Source: Malurus cyaneus samueli (Eukaryota; Chordata; Aves; Passeriformes; Maluridae). From it: 64,000 nt of DNA. This document shows, one piece after another, positions 47,232 to 60,214 of this stretch. Numbering within the stretch: position 1 is the first letter of the stretch; each line of letters begins with the position of its first letter. The translations under genes were made by a program, and so were the position numbers. Below the pieces are notes generated by a model that saw nothing but the letters and a program-made list of their open reading frames with translations, searched no databases and was not told where the DNA came from. The stretch spans positions 48,899,248 to 48,963,247 of the forward strand of contig CM019216.1 of assembly GCA_009741485.1 (NCBI GenBank). Reading direction: 5' to 3'.

Positions 47232-50200
47232 CTTCAATTGACGAGCTTCAGGAGGGAATTACACAAGATTGAGGACCTCACCTTGCTACTTTGCTGCCCC
47301 ATAAGATTGTTCCCTGCTCTTTTTCTAGGATCTGTGGGATCTAGGGCAAGTTTCATGTGCTTAATTTATCACAAATTATGTCACTATAAAAATACATGTA
47401 AAATTAAATTATCCTGTTTCCATTTTTTATAACACTACTTTAAAATACACTTACATTTTCTGCTCTGTGGTCTGGGTTTTTTCGTGGTTTTTTTTTTTTT
47501 TTATTTTTTTTTTTTTACCATGTGGTACTGGTCAAGCCAGAGTTGACTTCAAAGAACTAATCCTCCTCAACCTTTTTCTGGCTGAAAATATTAGTGGACT
47601 CTTCTTGGTAACCAGAAGGTAGCCAGAGGTTGGGTTCTGCACATGGTTCATGGCCCAGTCAACATGAGATGAAAAAGAACACAAGTAGGCACTTGAATGC
47701 AATGCCAGTCCACTTCAAGTTCAGTGTGCAGCCCCCAGGCCACTGTATTTAAAATCACAACTTTTCAGAGATTTTTCAAGTGCACAATCCCTCCCCACTA
47801 CTCTTAGGAAGTGACTGTATCTACTCCTTGCCTCGGGGCTGGAGGATGGATATGCAGGATATATTTCATTGAGCAGGAAAAGGACACGTGTCTTCGACCC
47901 AGGAGAAAAGAGGAACCTGCTGTTCCACCTGGTCAAAAGGCTGATGGCTGTCCATGGGGTCAGCCACCCTTCCTTGCTGCCCCCATGCTTTCACACTCCC
48001 CTTGGGTCTGTCCCCTCTCTCCCATGGCTGAGACAAGAGCCAAGGCCACCTGGGACATGCTCCTGACCAGCAGACAGCTGTGACATCTGTGCTCATGCGC
48101 TAAAATGCATCAGTCAGAAAAGTGAGGAGAAAAGTATAGGTGCACCTGATCAGAGATGTCCCTGCTTCACTTCCTGCTCTCGCTCTAGGGCAGGAAATTT
48201 CTGCACTCTTTATGGAGGCATTTTCTGTGTGTCTTTTTTCTTTCCTCTTCTATTTTTTCTCCTCCCCTTCCCATGGCTTCTCACTTTTGCTTCAACCTCA
48301 ACAGCACTAGGTTTTCTGCTGGAGAGCACTGTCATTTACTGAGTCTAATTACACAGCAGCAAGCTGAAATCCCTCTTGTCTGCTTTGGACAACTTGGACT
48401 CATTGTGGGGATCATGCAACTGGGACTTGACATGGAGCCAGGAAGAAGAGTAAATTGATATGGTCACTTCAGGTCATGGTCATAAAAAGCTATAGTTCTT
48501 CGGCTGCAGATTTGTCAAGACTTTGGCTTTTTGTACAGGTTTCAGTGGAGAAAAAAAAATGCAAGTGAGCCAGGCAATGATTGATATGTTACAGTGGGAA
48601 GCTATGGGCTGTTTGAAGCTGGGGTGAACAGTTGCTGACTTTGGGATGATGCCTCAGCCTTAGATGTTTGTACTGACAGGGAAACCAGGGAAATGATGAG
48701 AGGAGAGGGTCATCAACATTGTATTCTTATTTATCCCTGACCTGAAGAGGCACAGACATGGATAATACACGTGGGTTTTCAACAATCTGTTCTTGCAGAA
48801 AAATGGCCATACTTGGGAGAGCAAATGAAAGAAAGAGAGAGCTGAGGTTTCCAGTTTCATTGCAAATGAACAATCTAAATCCCATTTCTGGATTTTATTC
48901 TTTTGTGTGGTGCTTTTATTACTCTGTGTAAGGTAAACAGCTGTAAATGTGGCCAGAAATCTTCTCTTCTCTCGGACCACCTTTCAGAATGTCTTATTTC
49001 TTGCCTTTGATGCACTGAGACAAGCTGGCTTAATGGATGGAGCTAGAGAGGCATGCCTTTTCCTGGCCAAACCCCTCCTGAGGGGGTGTTGAATAGCCCA
49101 GAGTGGTGCCCAGATAGCCACAGGCTCCTCACTGATGGTGGGCTGGCAGGCTGGGCTGCAGCCACTGCGGGCATCTCCTTGTGGCAAGCTGGTCAGGTTT
49201 GGTAGGTGTATGATCACCACCTACACGAGCATCCATAGAAGCATTTCCACTTGGGGCTCAGGAGACATACAAGGGGCATGTTTGGTGACATTGTTAGGCA
49301 GACAGCTAGGGCTGGAAGAGTAAAAACAGAGATTGCAGCACTTCAGAGCACACTGGGAAGAGGCTGGAAGGAACAGCTGTTTGAACCACAAAATGTAGGT
49401 CACAGTGAAGCAGAGATGTTTCACCTAGGCATGAACCTGAACCGAGACACAGTTTAGAATGCACCGCACGTGCGAGGGAAGTTTACCATCAGATCTCTTT
49501 TCCATGGATAGCTTTCATACTTCAGTAGTGTGCTGAGAAAAAAAAAATTGGATTCAAACAACCATTCAGATTTAAAAATATTTGGATTTAGGTCAAGACA
49601 ATATTCCAGCATCCCCTCTCCCTGTGTTCTTCCACTGTCTGCTGATGAACGCTCCTGAGGTTTGGAAGCCTTCACTTCCAGCTCCTAGCTGTTGCACACT
49701 GGCCCAGACAGAATGTTGACACGTACTTACGTGAAGTTCACTGAACAATGCCACTTCATAAAAGTCCCATAAAGGTACAATCTTGTGCTCTGAGGAGATT
49801 TTATTTATGGAGACACAGAAAGCTGCGTGTGTGTGTGCGTGTGAATGTGCTCTGTAAAAAGTCCATTAGCCAAGGTGTAAGTGAAATGAATCTGACCTCT
49901 GTGTCATTAACGTGCTGTCTGCAAAGGTGCCGCTTCAGAGCATTCCTGACCTCACCCCAAACCCTCAGTGAGAACTGAAAGTGAGAATAGAGTTAGAGGA
50001 CAATTTTTTAAAGTGAATCAAGCAGTGTTTTGTCTGCGAAGAATAAGGATAATAAAGTAGGAAAAAAATTTAAAAAGGCAATCCGGACCCATGATAAATC
50101 TTGGGTTTTTTCCAAGTCTTACTGAAAGCTCTAGCCAAAAAGTAAGAAACAGTATCTGAAATGTTTGTGAAGGAAGGCGGCTGTGCCAGCACTCATCCAG

Positions 50201-51300
50201 CAACATCTGAGAGAAGAGAGAATTTTATATGTGATTGCCTTAGACTTGTTGTCATTATCAATTAAGCTTAGAAAGCTCATTTGATATGCTCAGCCATCCT
50301 GCACACTTGCCAAAAAGGCAAAACTTCTCCACAGCTGCGGCACTGAAGAGCTCTGAAACATTGTGAGGAGAAGTGAATGAATGTACCCAGCGAGGTGATT
50401 CTGGATGCACTGAATTTTGAGAAAAAACAGTTGGGATGGTGGTCCAGAGCTGGCACTTGGCAAGCATCATCGTGTGGTGTGCCACTTGTAAATCCTCATG
50501 CCTCTTGCAAGCACCATGCAGACTGATAACAAACCGATTTTTTACTGAATCTCCTTCTCTTGCTGAGGCTCACTCCTTCAGCACTGCAGATGTGCAAAAC
50601 AGCCCTGTTGTGGGTGACTTATGTCTGAATTGCATGCCACGATGTTTGACACACCAGTAACTGCATCGCTGAGGAAGCAGTGGCAGCTTCAAGCACGGCT
50701 TTTTCTCTGTGGCTCTGTTAGTGTGAGCACTGTTGTGCCTTGAAGGTTCCCAAACAGCTGCACTGTGCAGTCGGGGTGAGACTCGAGCCACACACTCACG
50801 AGTCCCGCTGTGCTTCACACTCTCCGCCTCGCTCATGCTCCAGGGCTCGGCGCGCTCTTCCGGCAAACCAGCTCATGAGGAATCCAGAGCACTCTCTGCT
50901 GCCACTGCCAGTCCAGAAGGCACTAAGGGATGCTGGTTTAGTATCCTTTACCCAGAGGTTGTATTTGACCTTACTGTTGGATACAAACAGTGTTGTCTGT
51001 TGCACAAGAAATGTTGAGGGGTGAGGTCCTCAGAAGACTTCCTGTTGTAGCTAACCCTGTTCTGTTCTAATCAAAAGTGACCACTGTGGACTTAAATTAA
51101 AAAAAAAAAAAAAGTTAATACAGTTTCTACCATATTCATAAACCCCATGCTGTAAGGGTTAACTCACACATTAGGTTACTCCAGCTTAGACCCTTTTGTG
51201 TCACTTATGTCTAGCACACTTACCACGAACCTTCTGTGAGAGTTTGACTACACAACTGAGATCTTAAATTGTTAAATTCTGGATTAACTTCATTTAGCTG
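47232..51300. other. Non-coding stretch, no gene recognised
   Basis: Mixed AT-rich and moderately GC-rich DNA. It includes the T tract listed separately, a GT/GC run at about 49825-49843, GC-richer patches near 47,820-48,080 and 49,000-49,220, and an A run at about 51099-51113. Overlapping short frames on both strands show no domain. Confidence 0.5.
47487..47516 (+). repeat. Poly-T tract
   Basis: Thirty bases of T broken by a single A, shortly downstream of the polypurine microsatellite. Likely a simple homopolymer and not a retroelement tail, since no element adjoins it. Confidence 0.92.
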
Positions 51301-52135
51301 AAAAAGAAAGAAAATTTCCCTACTGAGGGAAGACACAGTTCTTCACTAGAATCCCCTGTAGGTGAGTCCACCAGGACTGGACACAGCTGCAGCAGAAGGG
51401 AAGGGTGGGAGGGATCTGGAGGTCCTAAACTGCCTCCTGAGACAGGGGGGTGCATATGCTCCTCCAAGACTGGCAACTAAAGGTATTCCGTAAATCCACC
51501 CTGGAATATGCTGAGGGGACCTTTTCTGACCTTGCTTGGGGACTCTGCTGGCAGAAGACATTCTGCAGGAGCAGGTAGAGCACACACATCGGGTGGCAGG
51601 AGACCTTCCTCCCTCTGGCATGCCCTATGATCTGTCACAGGGATGGATCCTGTCCCCATTGTGTCCCTCAATGGGAAGGATAGCAGCAACAAAACACTTG
51701 TGTGAGGGGAATTCTCAGGTCTTTGCTTTGGGAGCCCACTGGGGCAGAGGGGAGGACAACCCCTGCAGGGTACTTTTAAGGGGTTTCATTATGTTTCTGC
51801 CACTGAGATGGTTCTGCCACTGGGATTTTTGACCCAGAAACTCTGGAGCTAAGGAGGCATTCAGGATGTTGTGACCACAGTCAACATTTCCGAGGAAAAG
51901 TATCTGTTTTAGGGAGTCGCCATCAGTAGCTCCCAGAAGGCACGAGCAGTAGCCTCCCTTCTCTTGAGCACTGTGTTTGGCTCTCCCCCAAGAGCTGTGC
52001 ATTCCACAGGGCACCTAGGAGTGGGGTGATATAATTCCAGGAAGCATCCCTGCAAAGGTCCCCTTCCCAAAAGGTGTGGCAACTGTAACCTAAATGAAGC
52101 CATTGGAAATTCAGTCTCAGTTCCAGGCTTTGCAA
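51301..52135. other. GC-richer, stop-poor region, unassigned
   Basis: A stretch of about 800 bases richer in G and C than its flanks, with overlapping open frames of 60-99 codons on both strands. A short direct repeat TTCTGCCACTG(A/G)GAT occurs at 51795-51827. It could be an unrecognised LTR or an old repeat, but I could not match it to any family or protein. Confidence 0.3.
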
Positions 52136-55100
52136 GGGAAGTGATACTCACTCCTCAGCACACCTCTGTTCCTCTTTGTTTTCCCTTTTATATATTTTTT
52201 CTTGTTAATTGTAGGTCCTCGTGGGTCCTCCTGTGGGCATAATAAAAAAACAGAGGCAGGGATGCCCCCTGAATTAATTGGTCCTTTAACTTTCCTAATA
52301 CAGGTCTGATCTTGTATCCATTAAAACATCTGTTCCATTCATACCCAGCCAGCATTTTCAGGGGCCGATCCAGTGGAGTATATTCTGATCAGCCTCAGAG
52401 CGAGCCTGAGCTGGGAATTCCAGAAACCCTACCCCAGACACATAAGCCCTAATGTAAAAAATATGTGATGTGTTATCAGTAGGCAGCCTCCTCTCTGCTT
52501 TTTCCAGGCAACTGGGCAGCAGAAGTAGAGATAAATTCCTTGTAGATAAATGTCAGTCATGTTTTATAAATAGATACATTCATTTAGCAACACAAAGGGT
52601 CCTGCTTTTGAATATGAATTTCTGAGCATAGGTCTCAGGAACAGGATTTTGTGATTAAGCATTAAATCCCTAGAGATATCGTGTTGCAAAGTGAAAGTGA
52701 TACCATTTAAAAAATTGCAGTATTAACCATCATTCAGTCATCTTTTCTTCAGATTGACTCAAAGAATGCTGTCCTTCTGAATGCCTCCATAAGCAGAAAG
52801 GAAAAAAAAATAAAGCTGCCAGTTTTGCATATACTTTAGATCATCACAAACCAGCACTGCTACCATTATCATTACCCTGTAACATGTTCACACCTCTGTC
52901 CCATCGCCTCCCAGTGCTGGTGCAGGCATCTGCGACGCTGTTTGGTGATCCAGATTAGTGAATTGAACTGGATTAAAATTACAATTACCAGAAAAAATAG
53001 AAGGTTGTGTTTAGCCATAGTCATTTCTTAAGCAATTCACCACAGCTGTACCTTGCTTTATGAACTTTGCTGGAGCACTGAAGCTGTGTAGGCTTCAAAT
53101 CAACACAAGGAAGGCAGGAGGAATGCAGGGGAGTGTGCTGGGGACAGGTGATCTCTTTGCACAGCTGTGGTGATTTCTGCCCACGTGTGTGTGTGTGTGT
53201 GTGTGTGCACGGGCGGTGGGCAGTGCCTTCTGTGCCAGGCACAGCAAAGTGCAAGCTTGGTGTTCGTGGACACACAGAGTTTTGTTTTTGCTCTCTTGCC
53301 TGGTTCAGTTCTCTTTGTGGAGTTCCCCTCAGCTGATTTTGAAGGCAGAGTCTAATTTCCTAATCTGAGCAGACAGATGGAAATACTGATATGTTTACAT
53401 GCAGCAAAGCAGCTCAGCAGCGGAGTGGAAACAAGAATCTGTGCTGCCCGACTCTGTCCTGTGATTTAATCACCAAGTTAATGATCCCCTTCACATGTGC
53501 CTGAAAAAGTGAAACTTCCAGGGCCATTTGGAGGCTGAGGAATTCATCACTGATAGTTACCTTCCCAAGTTCTGCTGATAATGAGCCAACCTGCATTGGG
53601 AACACATCAGTTTAAACAGGATCCTATCTAGTGCTGGAAACCAAAGCACATGCAATTTCCCTGCCTTAATTGGTTTTACAGTATCATTCATGATTGTAGA
53701 ATTTTGGCATTGTTTTTTCTCATTAGGGAAGATAATAATTATCATTAAATATCTAAAATCCAACATATTTATATGTCAAGTAAAGAAATTTTCCCTCTGA
53801 GGCGACAGTGAAACATGCATGTGATGAATGTATGTGTGCAAAGAGAATAAAGGGATTAATGTGGGAGAAACCAAGCAGTGCTTACTTGCAGGCAAAATGT
53901 CCTACCTGAGTGGCTAGCACAGGAAGGAAAATGTCTGTCTTGTGACCTCCTCTGACACTAATACATCACGTGCAACAGGAAGATAAAATTGTAAGAAGCA
54001 ACCCCTTAAAAAGCACAGTGTCGCATTTTGAACATTTTTATTCAGAATCTGGCTTCCAAAGATGAGAATGATTATTTCCTTTAGCTCACATCACAAATGA
54101 AAGTAGAACAGCTTAATCTTTAGCATCTCTGTGCTCCATCTTGCCTTCATTTAGGGTTGAGGAAGGAATGTTATCATACTTCACTGGCAGAGATACTGGA
54201 TACTACATCTCTTTTAAGCAGAATACCATTATATTTCTGGAGGAGAAAAAGTAAACTTCTCCCTGTACAATTAATGTATCATTGCATTAAAATACTAAGT
54301 ATTAATATTAAGTTGAATAATGTTTCCCCTCTGTCTTAGAATTTCTCTTTTAAATTCTGTTGCTTGGCTTTGAAACCTTTGACATTAACAAAACCTCAGG
54401 TACACTGACAATCATGCTTTCCTTTGGAAGGTTTTGATTTCATGCCATGCTTGCATTATTGGTAACAATTCCTTTGCAGAGGTTAAAGCGAATTATCTTG
54501 CTTCTCTTAATGGCAGTGTGCAACAGGATGGAGAGTTGCTCATTTGTATTGCATATTGGCTCCATAATAGTTTGGCCACTTTTTTGAAATAATGTTTATT
54601 CACAGCCACGTTAAAATTTCAGTAGACAGGAACCATTTTGCAGTCTCTCAAAACTCTAAACAACTAAAAGATGATGATCAGAAACAGCTTGGAGCAGAAG
54701 CTGAAATAAAATGTTGAGAAACCCAGACTTAAATGAATTTGTACTTTTTAGCTAAAAATAAATATTCTGTTCAGAATTTGCCCCAAACCACTAACGCTTA
54801 GAATAGCATACTTATCCTTTTCTTGTCCTCTCTGTATAATACACGTATGAGAGGCCTGTGCTGTTTCTGCCATGCTTTTTCTTCCCCTGAAAAGAGAATG
54901 GGCTGCAGCATTAGCAGAGACTCTAGAGTGCTACTGAGTCTTGGTTTTTGTTTAAATCATCTGTACTTGTTTATTTCCTTGGAGCTTTCCACTGGGAGAA
55001 AGTCACGGATAGTCGACATGTTCCTACATATTACAATTAGGATCCTCAAGCCCACACTTTCTCCTTTTCCTTGCTTTTTGATTTTAACAGATTTTTCTGC

Positions 55101-55970
55101 CTGGAAGCTTCCCTGTGGGCTTGGGAGGCAGATTACACTTTTCTCTGTGGGATGCATCCAGTTGGCTGCAGGAGATCTGGATCCTATCTTTATTTCTGCT
55201 ACTAACCTACTTTGGGCAAGCTTCTTCCTTTCTCTGTGCCTTTGTGCCTTTGCTCACCAACTGAGATTAGAAACGGTACAGGGCAGGGCATGCCTGTAAA
55301 AATTACAGTGAGTTTGTGCAATACTTTTAGCACAGTGGGGTCCCTCAGTCAGGGATGTTATTAAACTATTGCTAAAGGACAAATGAGAGTGAGATCCCTA
55401 CAGCTGCTTTTGATCCAAATTTCTCAATGACTCCTACATCACATTCCATATCTTCCAGTAATCCCTTTACTGTCTCATTTTGTTCTTTCCTATTGTCCAC
55501 ACCGCCTTTTAGAAGTTTTTATATGCACTTTTTACCCACATCTCTGATTCCCTCAGAGTAGCTGAACTAACACTGGCATCTTTTCAGACTAAATAGATTC
55601 CCTAAAAAATGCAATGTCATTGTATTGGGACCCCAAACAAGTACCTGCCATAGATTATGGCAGTGAAAAGTGGTCCTTCTTGGCTTTTTAAACCTTTTAA
55701 CAGAGTGAAATTTTCCAATGGGTTTCTATGTGTTGCTTCAGGCAGGATCACTTTCTGTTTGCAATAGGCAGCACTGCAAGGCTGTGGAGCACCCTGAGAC
55801 CTTGACAGTGGCATTTATCACCCCTTTTGCATGGAAACCTCCTCAGCAAACAGAAGGGGGACACAACCAGTCTCATTCCTTGCAACAGGCACTGCAGCCA
55901 GTCTTTTAGCACATGGAGAGTTATATATCAATGCCCAGCCTCCTTCAGAAAGCTGCATTGATGTTGTTTT
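52136..55970. other. Non-coding stretch, no gene recognised
   Basis: AT-rich. The 158-codon frame at 54823-55299 has no recognisable domain. No other element apart from the GT repeat listed separately. Confidence 0.5.
53185..53207 (+). repeat. (GT)11 microsatellite
   Basis: Eleven perfect GT units plus a trailing G, following CCAC and followed by CACGGGCGG. A standard dinucleotide repeat. Confidence 0.96.
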
Positions 55971-56106
55971 ATCATGGAATCACAGAACGGCTTGGGTTCA
56001 AAGGGACCTTAAAAGATCATTTAGTTCCAACACACCTGCCATGGGCAAGGACACCTTCCAGTAGTCAGGCTGCTCAGAGCCCTGTCCAACCTGGCCTTGA
56101 TCTTCC
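55971..56106 (-). mobile_element. CR1 LINE 3' end, 5'-truncated
   Basis: In plus-strand reading the block runs ATCATGGAATCACAGAAC, then GGCTTGGGTTCAAAGGGACC, TTAAAAGATCATTTAGTTCC, CCTGCCATGGGCAAGGACAC, TTCCAGTAGTCAGGCTGCTC and CTGTCCAACCTGGCCTTGA. This is, in order, the reverse complement of the well-known avian CR1 3' UTR, so the element lies on the minus strand. The start (55971-55988) holds two degenerate copies of the 8-bp terminal repeat (ATTCTRTG on the CR1 strand). The match fades after 56106, so only about 135 bp of 3' end remain, which is typical of CR1 insertion with 5' truncation. Moderate divergence from the remembered consensus implies an old, inactive copy. Confidence 0.9.
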
Positions 56107-59100
56107 TCAGGCACAGAGCAAGATCAGCTCACAGCCAGAAAGCAGATGAGTCCAGGAGTAAGCACAGGAGGATTCTAGCAATTCACCCAGACTGGCAGCC
56201 TATTGCCTGTCCTCCTCTCTGTCTCCATCCTGGTGATGTGTGTGTGTGAAGGAGAAAGTGGCTGGCCTTTGCACATGGTGCTTCAGTGGTCAGTCAAATC
56301 TGGTCCTGTTTTCACACCCTCAGTCGTTTTAGGAGACCTAGGATTGTACTTCCTTGGATGGTCAGGTGAATCAATTTTCAAATAAAGGTACAAAATATAC
56401 TAAGCAAAACTGGCCAAAGGTTTTCGTTCAAATACTGAAAGTTATTTGTTGATTTCAATAAACTTCAGATCACAACAAAAAAAGTGTCTTTTTTGATGCC
56501 TAGAATAATGTTCCTGGGCATGCAGTTAATGCAGTCAATTGTTCTTTATATCTGAAGCTGTTCTGCAAACAACTCAGGGCCTCTCAACAGACTGCATGAG
56601 TAAAAATCAGCACAAGATTATTGGAAGCACCAAATCACGCCATGGACTTGTTGTTTGGATAATAAAGTTCAGAGGTACAGAGGATAATCTCATCAGAGAG
56701 AGGGTGACCAACTCTCAGTTATCATCCCTCTGTACACTTCCTTTTTAGCTAATTAAACCTTAATTCTTCACAGGAAGTAGTTTCTGCACATTCTGCAATA
56801 ACTTGGCTTCATATTATTTGACATATCTCTCTTGCTTTTTATCTGGAGAAACAGGAAAAGTACAGTTCCAACATGTAGACCTAAACCATTGCTTTATCTT
56901 TCCATTAGTGTATTAGCAGTTCTCATATGACATAGTACGTGCCCCATTCTCCAAGAATAAAGATATATTATTTTAAACAACTTCTCTAGGATAAAAATGT
57001 GGATGAGCTTTGAAGCTGTGGAGTTTCACTATACATGCTATTTCCTCTCTTTAGCAGGATAGAGGAAGCACTCTGACTCTTTGGATTTTACTTTCACATC
57101 ATTACTCACTGCCCTCTTTGTTTGAATAACATTATTTCAGTGTTCTCAACTTCAGGCCTTCATAAACCATCACATTCCTTAAAATACTGATGACTTTTTG
57201 TCGTCTGGTGGCCCCGGCAATTTGATTTATATTTTCAACTTTTCTTCACAACCGCAAGAGGTAGAAACTATTTTTTCTGAAAGACTGAAACATGACAGTT
57301 TCCTGTAATCATATGACTTCAGGAGCTCAGGTTCTAAAAAAAGTGATCTCTCTCCTAATAAAATCACAAGTGTTGGCAATTCTGTTCCTGCCATTGACCA
57401 CTTAATTTTTGTAGCAGCGCCTCAGAGCACAGTATCAAAACATAGCTGACTTCTTTTCAGAAACAAAATTTAGTTACATGGTCAGCATTAAAATTTATGG
57501 GCGAATCACTCCCAGCTGCTCACCAATTTCCCAAGAACACCAGTTCATCAATACTTTTTCAAAATCTGGTGTTGACATTACATGAATCCTTATTACATGA
57601 ATTACAGGAATACTGCTGGAAATTATGAACTTGCTACATATGTGAATGTGAGACAGAAACTCCTTTTTATCACTTTTGTCTTTATTACTCAATTTTATCT
57701 GTGTCTGCAGTAGAATTCCCCACACTGCTGCCACAGAATAACAAATTAACAAGATTTGCTGATTTGTGTGTTTTGCCCTCAAAATTTATTTTCGTAAAAA
57801 GATCAGGTATTTCTCCCAAGAAAAAGAATTAATTGAAGAGAAAATTACCTGCCAGTGGTACGCCTGAGACCAGACCTTGACCACCTCCAGGGGCTGATTC
57901 AAAACTAATGACAAAAGAGGAAATTTTTATGGAGAACCGTTTGCTTAAGGTTAAGCAGATCCAGGGTAGGAACTCAGGAAATCAGGTGCTTTCCTGATTG
58001 TGACATCCTGTACAGGTGGTCCTCCAGTGAAAGAATGAATCACAGAGAATTTGTATTCAGCTAGTTCTCTTGTTGGCTTTTAATCGTTCTTGTACTTTGC
58101 CTGTTCAGAGTTACATTGTCTTTAGGAAATGTGAAAATCTTGAAGGTGAGTATATGATACACCACACGCAGGGGTTAAACAGGGGAGGATCTGTTTGGCT
58201 TCTGGGAGAGCACTTGTCTTAACTGCCAGTGCCTGCAGAAAGCCAGTATGGAGATCCCAAGACTGGCTGTTGGATGGTGGTCCCAAATCTCAGGAATGAA
58301 GGCAGGGCAGAGATCTCAGCTATAGTGCCTTGATTTTCCATGAGCACTTCCAGAGGTTTGCCAAGGCTGGAGGTGGACTGTTGACGCAATGTAGGAACGT
58401 ATCCAGTCAGAAGGGAAGCACAACTACGTATGGAGCCCAACAACAGGCACATTTAAAGTTTTGTTAAGCCAAATGTTAGATATTTACTACATCAACAGAA
58501 ATTGTGAGTGGTCCCCCCGTAATTTCAAAGGCTGTATATGAACAGTGAATCCATGTTCACCTAAACTGTCCTCCAGTTATGGCACATGCTTAATATAAAG
58601 CTCCAGTTTTATCCTGATGGTAAAAAACAATTTTAATTTAATAGCATTTGCAAAAAGCACTTTTTTGACATTGACACAAGTGCCATAAAAGGGAGACATT
58701 TTTCACAAGGCAGAGTTCTTCAAACCCATCAAAATCATCAACAAATTCAATAAAGTCTAACTGTGACGAATAGAAGGAAAACTGGGTATCATCTAAAGCC
58801 TCATTTGACCAATTTGACTATTAAAAATGTGGGAATTTCTTTAAACAATCATTAAAAAGAAGCTGATGAAGTATATCTTTAAAAATGTCAATATGATAAA
58901 GACATAGATGTGGCCTATTAGTTGTTTTATTGCTGCCTTATAGTAGCAATCCTCAGGGGTAGGAACGTTTCACGTGACATAGAGGCCTGGATCAGGCAGT
59001 TCAAAGTGCAAGCATGGCATAATGGTCAACTGAAGGATGACATGGAGACCTATAGAAGCAATGACTTCATTGGAACTTCATCCACATTGTACCAAAATAA

Positions 59101-60199
59101 AATTCAGCAGAATCTGAGTTATGCTTTTTCATGTGTGCACGTCAATGAATTTGTTAAACTCTGACATGAAAGTTCAGACCTTTCTAATAAAAGTAACATT
59201 TTCAAATTTTTCTGTAAATGGAACTTTAGATCAAATTCATAAACCAGTTGGTTTCCTCTCTGGTCTTTCAACTCTCCATGTGTGCTTCTCTACCAGTAAA
59301 TTAAAATTATCTTCCTTGAGGGTCCTGTCCTGGAAGGATATGACTCTCATTCAGCCACTGGAACAAGATTAGATTATTAATAAAACAAGTTTATTATGGA
59401 ATGACTTATCTCTCTTAATAAACACAGGTTATAAACACAGCTTTGGCTCCATTCTATTATTGCAGGGAAAAGAAAGTTCCACACTGCTCTAGAAACTAGT
59501 AGACCAAAAATGAAGTCAAGATAAGATGTTTTCTTTGGAACTCGGAAGGGAAGTAAACAAAATATTCTTACACTATGGGCTAAAAATAAAGCCACTTAAA
59601 AGATTCATATTTTTTTCATGCAAGATCAAAAATAGATAGGATATAAGATATAAATAACTTTCCTAAGAAATCCTGAAGAAAATATTTTTGTCAAATTTCA
59701 ATTGGAAATAATTTGACATTCTGCTGAAAGAACAGAAAACTTTATCTAGATTTTATTGTTTATTCAGGAATTACTGTGGGTTATTGATTTGCACAGGGTT
59801 TGCTTTGATTTTTAGTTATCTACAAAACCATTTATATATTAATTAAAAAATATAAAATCCAGTTCCCATGTTTTGGTGGGAAAGACAACTTATTAAAAAA
59901 AATTAGGTGGATGATGTCTCTGGCATCAGTCATTAAATTATTGTCCTTTTTAGTTTGGAACTCTGCCACCAGAAAAACTTTTTCTCACTTCAAGGATGAA
60001 AAAAATTTTCTTTTTTTTATAACTTATTGATGTTCTTGAGTGGAAGCAAGACCCAAACCCCTTGCCTATGCCAACAATCTTAACACTTTTAGACTAAACT
60101 ATTTTGTTTATTATTATGGTGCATTTGACATGTTAGAAACAAGATTTGTTTCTGGATTATGTTACATATATTTTACCAAGGGGACAATTTTTAAATGAA

Positions 60200-60214
60200 A
60201 ATAATAATAATAAT
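60200..60214 (+). repeat. (AAT)5 microsatellite
   Basis: Five AAT units within an AT-rich stretch. Minor simple repeat. Confidence 0.85.

Noticed and set aside
46371..47237. 288-codon minus-strand open frame rich in Phe, Leu and Ser
   Set aside because: It is the translation of the polypurine microsatellite; the composition is wholly explained by the simple repeat.
54823..55299. 158-codon plus-strand frame with hydrophobic stretches
   Set aside because: Hydrophobicity follows from T-rich sequence; no family match, no promoter or splice signals that I can support.
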